Below, piece after piece: positions 14,239 to 24,247 of a DNA stretch of 32,065 nucleotides. The number at the start of each line of letters is the position of its first letter. Positions within the stretch are counted from its first letter, which is position 1. The notes under the pieces are model-generated. The model made no database searches. It saw nothing but the letters and a program-made list of their open reading frames with translations, and was not told the origin of the DNA. The position numbers and the translations under genes are program-made. Location of the stretch: contig JAFUPC010000044.1 in the NCBI GenBank assembly GCA_017481495.1, positions 1-32,065 on the forward strand, given 5' to 3'. The DNA is from Clostridia bacterium (GTDB lineage Bacteria; Bacillota; Clostridia; Oscillospirales; CAG-272).

Positions 14239-14307
14239 ATGATGAACATCGATCTGGAAAAAAACGAGAAATTATCTGGAATGGTTAAAAACCAAACTGT
14301 ACCTTGA
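14239..14307 (+). pseudogene. Out-of-frame 5' end of the MazF-like gene
   Basis: Two adjacent ATGs (14239, 14242), with AGGA at 14227-14230, open a frame that stops at TGA 14305-14307. If the A7 run at 14258-14264 had six A's, this frame would read MMNIDLEKTRNYLEWLKTK and continue straight into the MazF-like protein. The WLxxKLxLD segment just before the toxin fold is, from memory, a usual N-terminal extension in Clostridia homologues. I read this as the true gene start, separated by a one-base shift. Sequencing error, mutation and slippage are all possible. Confidence 0.7.
14258..14264 (+). other. A7 homopolymer at the predicted frameshift
   Basis: Seven A's follow CTGG and precede CGAG. 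Removing one restores a single frame from 14239 to 14854. Runs of this kind are prone to replication or transcription slippage and to read errors. Confidence 0.7.
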
Positions 14308-14311
14308 TGCC

Positions 14312-14854
14312 ATGGCTGTACGGGCGAAAGAGCGGTCTTTGAAGAGAGGACGGGTATATCATTGCAATCTTGGTGTAGGAATCGGAAGCGAAATGCAGAA
14401 ATTGCGTCCGTGCATTATTGTACAGAACGACATTGCAAATAAAAAATCGCCGAATACGATTGTTGTTCCCATAACACATGATCCGGATATTTTACCGATG
14501 ATGGTTCCGCTTACATCGGTTTTGGCGGAGGATGAAACACTTTTACTGGATGGAAGTGCCAATACTTCCTGTATTGTTTGTGTTAATAAAGCACGGCTTG
14601 GTGATTACATCTGCAAAATACTGCCGTCAGATATGAAAAAGATCGATGAAGCCATTGCAAAATCTGTTGATATTATGAAGTATTATGCAGATAAAACATC
14701 AAAATTGGAAAATTTGACAATACACCTTGAAACTGTAAAACACGATAGAAATCATGCGCAGGATATTTTGAAAGAAATCTCAGATAGAATATTTGAGATC
14801 GTATTATATTTCAAAGAAAAGGAATCCCGGACGGATTCCTTTTTACCTTTTTAA
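14312..14854 (+). CDS. MazF/PemK-like toxin family protein, apparently frameshifted at the 5' end
   Basis: Predicted RNA endoribonuclease-type protein. The intact frame from ATG 14312 gives 180 residues, but no ribosome site precedes that ATG, and the same frame extends in-frame upstream to 14246 with family-like sequence (see 14239-14307). The MazF fold is shown by KRGRVYHCNLGVGIGSE, the conserved KLRPCIIVQND, NTIVVPITHD, and CIVCVNKARLGDYICKI. The C-terminal 60-70 residues are a charged, helical extension. No antitoxin gene is next to it; the neighbour is a GNAT. The gene is AT-rich like the GNAT. The last codons (SRTDSF) overlap an intrinsic terminator, so gene and terminator are tightly fitted. 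Confidence 0.85.
   Translation: MAVRAKERSLKRGRVYHCNLGVGIGSEMQKLRPCIIVQNDIANKKSPNTIVVPITHDPDILPMMVPLTSVLAEDETLLLDGSANTSCIVCVNKARLGDYICKILPSDMKKIDEAIAKSVDIMKYYADKTSKLENLTIHLETVKHDRNHAQDILKEISDRIFEIVLYFKEKESRTDSFLPF
14817..14844 (+). terminator. Intrinsic terminator overlapping the MazF-like gene end
   Basis: AAAAGGAATCC (14817-14827) pairs with GGATTCCTTTT (14833-14843) around CGGAC, and the T run follows. It lies inside the last codons of the coding sequence. Confidence 0.85.
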
Positions 14855-14855
14855 A

Positions 14856-14889
14856 AGCAAAAGCACTGCCAAAACGACAGTACTTTGCT
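14856..14889 (-). terminator. Terminator for the GH78-like/sirtuin unit
   Basis: Read on the minus strand, AGCAAAGTACTG pairs with CAGTGCTTTTGCT (one mismatch and a bulge) and is followed by TTTT. It begins 17 bases after the sirtuin stop codon. Confidence 0.7.
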
Positions 14890-14906
14890 CATATATCGGA
14901 TTCTTT

Positions 14907-15659
14907 TCAAAGCCATATTCCATCCAACCGTTTCACCACATTCACCACATCATCATACACCGCGATCTCCGCCATGCGGTCATACGGCGTTTCCGACTTG
15001 TTGATGAGCAGCAGATGCTCTCCGCCGAAATAGCGGATATACGATGCCGCCGGATAAACGACAAGCGATGTGCCGATGATGAGCATCGTGTCAGCATCCG
15101 CAATGGCATCGAGCGCATCGGAAACTACGGCTTCGTCAAGCGGTTCCTCATACAGAACGACGTCCGGCTTGATAATCGCTCCGTCGGTGGGACAGCGCGG
15201 AATGCCGTCTGCATCGAGATGTGCAAGCAGACCCGCAAGGTCGAATTGCCTGCCGCATTTTACGCAGAAATTGCGGTGAACGGTTCCGTGCAGGGGGATG
15301 ACGTGCGTGGAACCTGCGGCCTCATGCAGACCGTCGATGTTCTGCGTGACGACTGTGACACGGCGGTCGTCGGTTTCAAGCGCGGCCAGAAACCGGTGCG
15401 CATCGTTTGGTTCTGCATCCGGATACAACATTTTTTCGCGGTAGAAACGGTAAAAGCGCGCGGTGTTTTTGAGAAAATAGGTGTGTGAGATGATCTCTTC
15501 GGGACTTGCGCCGTCGAATTCCTTCTGCATATACAGCCCGCCAGGCGAGCGGAAATCGGGGATTCCCGACGGCACCGAGATCCCGGCACCGGTGAACACG
15601 ACAAGGCGTTTCGATGCGCGGAGGATGTCCGATAAGTTCCGGATCGTTTCGTCGGTCAT
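14907..15659 (-). CDS. SIR2 family NAD-dependent protein deacylase (sirtuin)
   Basis: Cytosolic enzyme that removes acyl groups from protein lysines using NAD+. It has 250 residues, the usual bacterial length. Motifs seen: NAD-binding GAGIS (24-28) with GIPDFRS (32-38), TQNIDGLH (105-112), and catalytic His124 in LHGTVH. Zinc ligands Cys132 and Cys135 (CVKC) and Cys156 are present, but the fourth position is Asp159 (CPTDG where CPxCG is expected). The ATG at 15659 lies 4 bases after the stop of the GH78-like gene and has a weak ribosome site, so translation is probably coupled. An Asp can ligate zinc, so loss of activity is not implied. Confidence 0.93.
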   Translation of the reverse strand: MTDETIRNLSDILRASKRLVVFTGAGISVPSGIPDFRSPGGLYMQKEFDGASPEEIISHTYFLKNTARFYRFYREKMLYPDAEPNDAHRFLAALETDDRRVTVVTQNIDGLHEAAGSTHVIPLHGTVHRNFCVKCGRQFDLAGLLAHLDADGIPRCPTDGAIIKPDVVLYEEPLDEAVVSDALDAIADADTMLIIGTSLVVYPAASYIRYFGGEHLLLINKSETPYDRMAEIAVYDDVVNVVKRLDGIWL

Positions 15660-15663
15660 GGTC

Positions 15664-17193
15664 TTACTTTACAAAATAACGGCGGATGAAGTACGACGGC
15701 GAGCAGCTCCATGCGTGGCAGAAGGAGTTCATGATAACGTCGCTGTAGGGCGACAGTTCGGGATTCTTCGGGTCATACGCTTCCCAGAACGTGTCGGCGC
15801 CGTTTTTGATCATACTGCCCCAATAGGACTTGACGTAATCCTTTGCTTCGTCCGTCAGACCCAGCTTGACCATTGCATCGACGACATAATGGTGCATATA
15901 CGGCGTGACGGGTTTCAGCGATTCTTCGGAGGACAGACAGCCGCGGAGCACGGAAACCGCTTCGTCGCCTGTGATGACGCCGCCGAGAATGAGCCATGCC
16001 TGTGCCTGCACGGAATACTGCCGCTTCTCATATTTGTCAGTGATGAAGCAGTTCTCCGTTTTGTCAAAGAAGTTTGCGTAAACCTTTTCGCGGGTGTCGG
16101 CAAGCTTTGTGCTCCATACATCTGCGTGTTCCGTGTCCCCGAGTGCGCGCGCAAGGCACGCCATTTTTTCCATCGAATATAAAACGACACCGAGACACGG
16201 GAGCATCCGCTGAATGTCGGGTGCCCAGTCGATGAACGAGAACCAGCCGTCCAAAAACCGCAGGGAACCGTCCTCCCGGATGCAGGAGCAGGCAAGATCC
16301 ATCTGCCGCTGTGCAACGGGATAAATGTCAGATGCGGTTGCGGTGTCACCGGTGTGCTCGTAATAGTCGCAGAGGGCAGAGCAGAACAGCATTGCGTAGT
16401 CGCAGATGCCCATGCCGTCGTCAAAGAACACGGACGGCTTCTGGTAAAGACAGCCGGGCAGATATTTGCCCTCCTCCTCACACGCGGCGAACAGATAGAG
16501 ACACCGGCGCGCAAGGCGGTCGTTTTTGAACAGATAATAGTCGGTCAGCGCCTGAAGCCGCAAATCTCCCGTCCAGAGACGGCGGTCGCGCTTGGGGCCG
16601 TCCTCATATGCGGTCTGCATACAGTCGGCAAGCGTTTTTGCGGCAACGCGGTCGATTGCGACAAGCTCCGGGTCGGTGCCATGGGGCAGTGGTTCGAGAT
16701 TGGCATAATTTGCGGAAGAAATGCCCGTGACGGTGAAGTCGGTCAGGCGCACCGCATTCGGGGTGTTGATGACCGTGACTTCCAGATACCGGAAGCAGTA
16801 GCGGCGCACAAGATGTACGATCTCCGGAAAGTCCACGGTGACAATGTCCTCCTGCAGCCACGACGGGCAGAGACCGCCGTGATACGTCGAAAAATCGCGG
16901 GACAGCTCGTAAGCGGTCTCCCCGAAACGCAGTTTCAGCCGCACCGGCGCATCGAGATACCGCGCTTCATGGCGCAGACGGAACGAAAGTGTTCCGACAC
17001 AGTGATCGCCGAAATCGAGAATGAATTTCTCGCCTGTGACAAAGGCTTCCTTGTTTTTTCCGAGCGGCACCGCGCGGACACCGAAGAACGCAGTTTCATC
17101 GGGAACGATGTCCACGATATTGTCGGAGATGACTTCGGTTTCATAAAGCTTCGGAGTGTTGATGTCGGCTTTTTCGAGATAATATTTATTCAT
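15664..17193 (-). CDS. GH78-like glycoside hydrolase (alpha-L-rhamnosidase-related)
   Basis: Six-hairpin glycosidase related to GH78, 509 residues, no signal peptide. AAAGGAG precedes the ATG at 17193. A short N-terminal beta region (about 1-165, with FILDFGDHCVGTLSF and RYCFRYLEV) is followed by the alpha/alpha barrel. The catalytic motif is YEDGPKRDRRLWTGD (196-210) and the likely general base is Glu471 in TFWEAYD, before NSFCHAWSCSP. It is much shorter than the 770-residue GH78 enzyme in this window and lacks the extra N-terminal domains and most of the C-terminal beta domain, so its substrate may differ. It heads a unit with the sirtuin gene. Confidence 0.87.
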   Translation of the reverse strand: MNKYYLEKADINTPKLYETEVISDNIVDIVPDETAFFGVRAVPLGKNKEAFVTGEKFILDFGDHCVGTLSFRLRHEARYLDAPVRLKLRFGETAYELSRDFSTYHGGLCPSWLQEDIVTVDFPEIVHLVRRYCFRYLEVTVINTPNAVRLTDFTVTGISSANYANLEPLPHGTDPELVAIDRVAAKTLADCMQTAYEDGPKRDRRLWTGDLRLQALTDYYLFKNDRLARRCLYLFAACEEEGKYLPGCLYQKPSVFFDDGMGICDYAMLFCSALCDYYEHTGDTATASDIYPVAQRQMDLACSCIREDGSLRFLDGWFSFIDWAPDIQRMLPCLGVVLYSMEKMACLARALGDTEHADVWSTKLADTREKVYANFFDKTENCFITDKYEKRQYSVQAQAWLILGGVITGDEAVSVLRGCLSSEESLKPVTPYMHHYVVDAMVKLGLTDEAKDYVKSYWGSMIKNGADTFWEAYDPKNPELSPYSDVIMNSFCHAWSCSPSYFIRRYFVK

Positions 17194-17264
17194 GATGGCT
17201 CCTTTGGGTGGAGAATTTTTGTAGTTTTGAGGTTGTACGGCGGAATGGGGTTCCGTTCAAAAAT

Positions 17265-17293
17265 ATTGTACCACAGAAAAGAAAATTTGTCAA
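17265..17293 (-). promoter_or_regulatory. Promoter for the GH78-like/sirtuin unit
   Basis: Minus strand: TTGACA (17293-17288), 17-bp spacer, TACAAT (17270-17265). It is divergent from the alaX promoter, and the two -35 regions are only a few bases apart. Confidence 0.85.
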
Positions 17294-17298
17294 GGAAC

Positions 17299-17327
17299 TT
17301 GTATCTTTTTTCAAAATATGGTACAAT
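17299..17327 (+). promoter_or_regulatory. Promoter for the alaX-GNAT-GH2 operon
   Basis: TTGTAT (17299-17304), 17-bp spacer, TACAAT (17322-17327). Transcription would begin near 17334, about 28 bases before the alaX ATG. Confidence 0.75.
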
Positions 17328-17361
17328 ATATATACTTACCGAAGAAAATGAGGAATTTTCC

Positions 17362-18519
17362 ATGACACAACTTTTATACAACGAATCCGCTTACCAAAAG
17401 GAATTTGCGGCGGTGGTGCTGTCCTGTATTCCGGGGGAGAACGGTACGTTTGACGTCACCCTTGACAAGACCGCCTTTTTCCCGGAGCAGGGCGGGCAGT
17501 ATGCAGACCGCGGGGTGCTTGGCGGCGCGGATGTGCTTGATGTGCAGATGAAAAACGGAACGGTCATCCATACCGTTTCCGCACCCCTGACACCGGGGAA
17601 AACGGTCACAGGCAATATCGAGTGGGACACCCGCTACGACCGGATGCAGAACCACACGGGGGAGCATATCCTCTCCGGCTTTCTGCACGCGGAATACGGC
17701 TATGAAAACGTCGGATTCCATATGAACGACGACTTTCTGACCCTGGACACCACAGGGGAGTTGACCTGGGAACAGTTATCGGCAGCAGAAGACTATGCCA
17801 ACCGCATCGTGCGGGAAAATTTTCCCATCGTCGTGTCTTATCCGGATGCCGCAGAACTGGAAATGCTTGACTACCGCTCCAAGCTGGAACTTTCGGAGGA
17901 TGTTCGCATCGTGACGATTCCGGGGGTGGATGTCTGTGCCTGCTGTGCGCCGCACGTCGCGTACACCGGGGAGATCGGACTTGTGAAGATCGTCGATGCC
18001 ATCCGCTACAAGGGCGGAATGCGGCTGACCGTTCTGTGCGGGGAACGCGCACGGCGGGATTACGTAACAAAGCACGCCGTTCTCTCGGACATCGCCGTCA
18101 CCCTCTGCACAAAACCCGAAGAAGCCGCGGCAGGTGTTGCGCGTTTGCAGAACCAGATCTACACGCTGAAAGGCGAGCTTGCCGCCGTAAGACGGGAACT
18201 GCTTTCGTACAAGATCGCCGCACTGCCCGAAACCGACGGCAATCTCTGCATTTTTGAAGAGGGCGCGGACAACAGCACGCTCCGTTCCATTGTCAACGCG
18301 GGGACGGAGAAATGTACCGGCATCTGCGCGGCGTTTTCCGGAAATGACACGGACGGGTATCTGTTCGTTATCGGTGCAAAAAATGTCCCCCTGCGCGCAC
18401 GGGCAAAGGAGATCACAACGGCGCTGGGAGGTCGCGGCGGCGGAAGCGATGCGATGATCTCCGGCTCTGTCAGAGCATCGGCGGAAACGATCCGGGCATA
18501 CATTGCGGGGTTCTGCTGA
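17362..18519 (+). CDS. AlaX-type alanyl-tRNA editing hydrolase with DHHA1 domain
   Basis: Free-standing trans-editing protein that deacylates Ser- or Gly-tRNA(Ala), protecting translation. It has 385 residues. The ATG at 17362 has AGGA upstream and sits correctly downstream of the promoter; a longer frame upstream is non-coding overlap. The N-terminal beta-barrel starts with DKTAFFPEQGGQYADRG (35-51). Zinc ligands are HTGEH (98-102) and Cys194/His198 in CCAPH. A short coiled region near 270-290 links to a C-terminal DHHA1 domain ending GGRGGGSDAMISGSV. This layout fits the long AlaX-L type. It is the first gene of a plus-strand operon; the GNAT gene follows after one base. Confidence 0.92.
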   Translation: MTQLLYNESAYQKEFAAVVLSCIPGENGTFDVTLDKTAFFPEQGGQYADRGVLGGADVLDVQMKNGTVIHTVSAPLTPGKTVTGNIEWDTRYDRMQNHTGEHILSGFLHAEYGYENVGFHMNDDFLTLDTTGELTWEQLSAAEDYANRIVRENFPIVVSYPDAAELEMLDYRSKLELSEDVRIVTIPGVDVCACCAPHVAYTGEIGLVKIVDAIRYKGGMRLTVLCGERARRDYVTKHAVLSDIAVTLCTKPEEAAAGVARLQNQIYTLKGELAAVRRELLSYKIAALPETDGNLCIFEEGADNSTLRSIVNAGTEKCTGICAAFSGNDTDGYLFVIGAKNVPLRARAKEITTALGGRGGGSDAMISGSVRASAETIRAYIAGFC

Positions 18520-18520
18520 T

Positions 18521-19045
18521 ATGACGGCATTCCGAAAAGCACTTCCCGCAGAATGCGATGCGGTCATCGCGTTTTATCATACCCTGATTGCCGACATGGC
18601 GGATTCACCCTATCATCCGGAGTGGAAGATCGGCATTTATCCGGAGACGGAATTTATATATGCATCCGTTGAAAACGGGGAACTTTACATTTATGAGACA
18701 GATGGCTATTGGGCGGGGGTCTGCGTACTCAATCACACCGCCTGCGAAGGCTACGACACGGCACCGTGGCGCATTCCGGCGAGAACCGAGGAGATCACCG
18801 TCGTTCACGCGCTCGGCGTGGCAAAAGCATTTCAGGGGCGCGGGGTCGCGCAGGCGATGGTGCGGGAAATTTTCCGTGTCTGCCGGGAAAACGGACAGAA
18901 GACCGTGCGGCTCGATGTGCTCAAAAAGAATCTGCCCGCAAAGCATTTGTACGAAAAAGCCGGATTTTATCAGGTCGCGGAAACGCGGCTCTATTACGAG
19001 GACACCGGCTGGACCGATTTTTATCTGTACGAATATCCGTTATAA
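18521..19045 (+). CDS. GNAT family N-acetyltransferase
   Basis: Acetyl-CoA-dependent acetyltransferase, 174 residues, acceptor unknown. The ATG at 18521 comes one base after the alaX stop, so translation is likely coupled; an in-frame ATG at 18503 lies inside alaX and is less likely. VHALGVAKAFQGRGVAQAMV (96-114) is the acetyl-CoA-binding motif, and KNLPAKHLYEKAGF the C-terminal motif. The N-terminus (AECDAVIAFYHTLIADM) is typical of small GNATs of Bacillota. It lies between alaX and the beta-galactosidase gene, 24 bp before the latter. Confidence 0.92.
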   Translation: MTAFRKALPAECDAVIAFYHTLIADMADSPYHPEWKIGIYPETEFIYASVENGELYIYETDGYWAGVCVLNHTACEGYDTAPWRIPARTEEITVVHALGVAKAFQGRGVAQAMVREIFRVCRENGQKTVRLDVLKKNLPAKHLYEKAGFYQVAETRLYYEDTGWTDFYLYEYPL

Positions 19046-22156
<3,111 letters not shown>

Positions 22157-22168
22157 GAGGAAATCCTC

Positions 22169-22197
22169 TTGCTTTTTTCGGTAATCCGTGCTATAAT
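22169..22197 (+). promoter_or_regulatory. Promoter for nagB
   Basis: TTGCTT (22169-22174), 17-bp spacer, TATAAT (22192-22197). Predicted transcription start near 22204, immediately before the leader hairpin. Confidence 0.75.
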
Positions 22198-22207
22198 ATA
22201 AGAAAAC

Positions 22208-22240
22208 ACATGAGATCCGAAACACGTTTGGATCTTATGT
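22208..22240 (+). promoter_or_regulatory. Strong 5'-leader palindrome/hairpin of nagB
   Basis: ACATGAGATCC (22208-22218) pairs with GGATCTTATGT (22230-22240), and the pairing continues inward by about three more base pairs to a 5-base loop. It begins only a few bases after the predicted transcript start. It may be a repressor operator (the size suits a GntR-type site) or an RNA hairpin that stabilises the 5' end. Confidence 0.65.
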
Positions 22241-22262
22241 TACGGAAAGGAAATCAGAACTA

Positions 22263-22985
22263 ATGAAAATCATTGTCTGCGAAAATTACGAAGAAATGTC
22301 CAAAGCAGGTGCGGATATCATCGCCGGTCTGCTGAAAGAGAAGCCCGACTGCGTGCTCGGTCTCGCAACCGGTTCCACGCCTGTCGGAATGTATAAGGAT
22401 CTCATCGCCATGTATGAAGCGGGCGAGATCAGCTTTGATCGCGTGACCTCCTACAACCTCGACGAATACTATCCCATCGAACCGACCCACGAGCAGTCCT
22501 ACCGCTACTTCATGAATCAGAATCTCTTTGACCACGTCAACATCGACAAGGCAAAGACGTTCGTTCCCAACGGTCTGACAAAGGACCCCGAAACCGAAGG
22601 CCCGGCATACGATGCGGCGATCGAAGCGGCAGGCGGCGTTGACCTGCAGGTTCTCGGCATCGGTCAGAACGGTCACATCGGCTTCAATGAGCCGGACGAC
22701 GCGCTGATTGCCGGCACCCATGTCACCGATCTCACCGACAACACCATCGAAGCAAACTCCCGTTTCTTTGCGTCCAAGGCAGACGTTCCCACCCGCGCGT
22801 TCACGATGGGCATCGGCTCCATCATGAAGGCAAAGAAGATCATTCTCCTTGCAAACGGCGAAAACAAGCACGCTGCTGTCGCGCAGATGCTCCACGATAG
22901 AATCACCACGCAGTGCCCCGCGACCATCCTCAAGGCACATCCGGACGTGGTGCTCATCTGCGATAAGAAAGCACTTAACGGCTAA
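22263..22985 (+). CDS. nagB: Glucosamine-6-phosphate deaminase
   Basis: Cytosolic enzyme converting glucosamine 6-phosphate to fructose 6-phosphate and ammonia, the entry of amino sugars into glycolysis. It has 240 residues, like the short Bacillus-type enzyme, without the extended allosteric C-terminus of E. coli. Motifs: GLATGSTPVGMY phosphate-binding loop (33-44), catalytic Asp67 in NLDEYY, and GIGQNGHIGFNEP (132-144) with His138 and Glu143. AAAGGAAATC lies upstream of the ATG. It is a single-gene unit with its own promoter, leader hairpin and terminator; nagA is not in this window. Confidence 0.97.
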   Translation: MKIIVCENYEEMSKAGADIIAGLLKEKPDCVLGLATGSTPVGMYKDLIAMYEAGEISFDRVTSYNLDEYYPIEPTHEQSYRYFMNQNLFDHVNIDKAKTFVPNGLTKDPETEGPAYDAAIEAAGGVDLQVLGIGQNGHIGFNEPDDALIAGTHVTDLTDNTIEANSRFFASKADVPTRAFTMGIGSIMKAKKIILLANGENKHAAVAQMLHDRITTQCPATILKAHPDVVLICDKKALNG

Positions 22986-23001
22986 CTGCCGTCTTACAAC
23001 A

Positions 23002-23040
23002 AAAAACACATCTGCTGTATTTTTTGGCGGATGTGTTTTT
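23002..23040. terminator. Bidirectional terminator between nagB and the MFS gene
   Basis: AAAAACACATC (23002-23012) pairs with GATGTGTTTTT (23030-23040); T runs follow on both strands. It lies between convergent genes. Confidence 0.9.
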
Positions 23041-23062
23041 ATTTATAAAAATGAATTTATCA

Positions 23063-24232
23063 TCACCGCAGGGAAACCTTCACCGTCCGGTTCAGGCACT
23101 CTGTCATGATGAGCATCAGCACCGCGAAAACGGCGAGATAAACGGGGTACAGTCCGAGCGAGAAGACGTTTTCCGCAAGGAATCCGAAGATCGGCGGCAT
23201 GAACGTGCTTCCGCAGTAGGCACAGGCGATCTGGATGCTGACCATCGCCTGGGACTTTTCTTTCCCGAAGTTGTCGGGGGTGGAATGAATGATGCACGGA
23301 TAGACCGGTGCCGCACCGAGTCCCGCGACAACAAGACCGATGAGCGCGACGGTATCCCCGCCGAGCGGCAGGAAAATCATCACGGAGCCGAGTATCATGA
23401 GAACCGTTCCGGCTTTGATCATGCTCCGATCGCCGAAGCGGTCGCAGATGAAGCCGTTTGCAAACCGTCCTGCGGTTTCTCCGAGATAAAACAGAGAAGC
23501 GAAGCGGGATGCGGTCTCCGCATCCACACCGCGGTATCCGACAAGGTAGCTGGATGCCCACAGACCTGCCGTTGCTTCAAACGCGCAGAAGCCGAAGAAT
23601 GCGACGAAAATGTACACCGCCCCCGGAATCTTCACCGCCTGCCCAAACGACAGTGCCGCAACGGTATCTTCCTCCCCGGAATCCGTCTGTTTTTTCCAGA
23701 GCGGGACGGCGAGGATGAGACACACGGTCAGAACGATCTGCAGAACGGAGATCGTGCGGTAGCCCATGTGCCAGCCGAACTGATTCGACAGGCAGTATCC
23801 CATGACGTTGGGACTGATGGAAACACCGACACCCCAGCACGCATGAAGCCAGCTCATGTGGCGGGAGGAATAGTGAATCGCAACATAATTGTTCAAGGCG
23901 GCATCAATGGCACCGGCACCGAGACCGTAGGGAACCGACCACAGGCACATGACAGGAAACGTATCCGTGACCGAAAAGCCGAAGAGTGCTGCCGCCGTCA
24001 TTCCGACACTGCACGCGGCGATGACACCGGTGCCAAAGCGGCAGATGAGACGGGCGGTATTCAGACTGGAAACGATGGTGCCGCCCGCGATAATCATGGA
24101 AATGATACCCGCGTAGGACATCGGTACGCCGAGTTCTCCCTGCATGACCGGCCACGCGGAGCCGAGCAGGGAATCGGGCAGTCCGAGGGAAACAAAGGAC
24201 AGATAAATAATGGGCAGTAACAGAGAAGCCAT
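23063..24232 (-). CDS. Major facilitator superfamily (MFS) transporter
   Basis: Inner-membrane carrier of 389 residues with about 12 hydrophobic helices. The first helix region LSFVSLGLPDSLLGSAWP and the loop NTARLICRFGTG resemble sugar-type MFS permeases of Bacillota; the second half has the FANGFICDRFGDRSMIKAG loop, a variant of the MFS signature. The ATG at 24232 has GAGG 9 bases upstream, inside the 15-bp gap after the alcohol dehydrogenase gene, so the two are co-transcribed. Substrate is unknown; the pairing with a zinc dehydrogenase suggests a sugar, polyol or sugar acid (inference). Confidence 0.92.
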   Translation of the reverse strand: MASLLLPIIYLSFVSLGLPDSLLGSAWPVMQGELGVPMSYAGIISMIIAGGTIVSSLNTARLICRFGTGVIAACSVGMTAAALFGFSVTDTFPVMCLWSVPYGLGAGAIDAALNNYVAIHYSSRHMSWLHACWGVGVSISPNVMGYCLSNQFGWHMGYRTISVLQIVLTVCLILAVPLWKKQTDSGEEDTVAALSFGQAVKIPGAVYIFVAFFGFCAFEATAGLWASSYLVGYRGVDAETASRFASLFYLGETAGRFANGFICDRFGDRSMIKAGTVLMILGSVMIFLPLGGDTVALIGLVVAGLGAAPVYPCIIHSTPDNFGKEKSQAMVSIQIACAYCGSTFMPPIFGFLAENVFSLGLYPVYLAVFAVLMLIMTECLNRTVKVSLR

Positions 24233-24247
24233 TTGGGGTCGCCTCGT

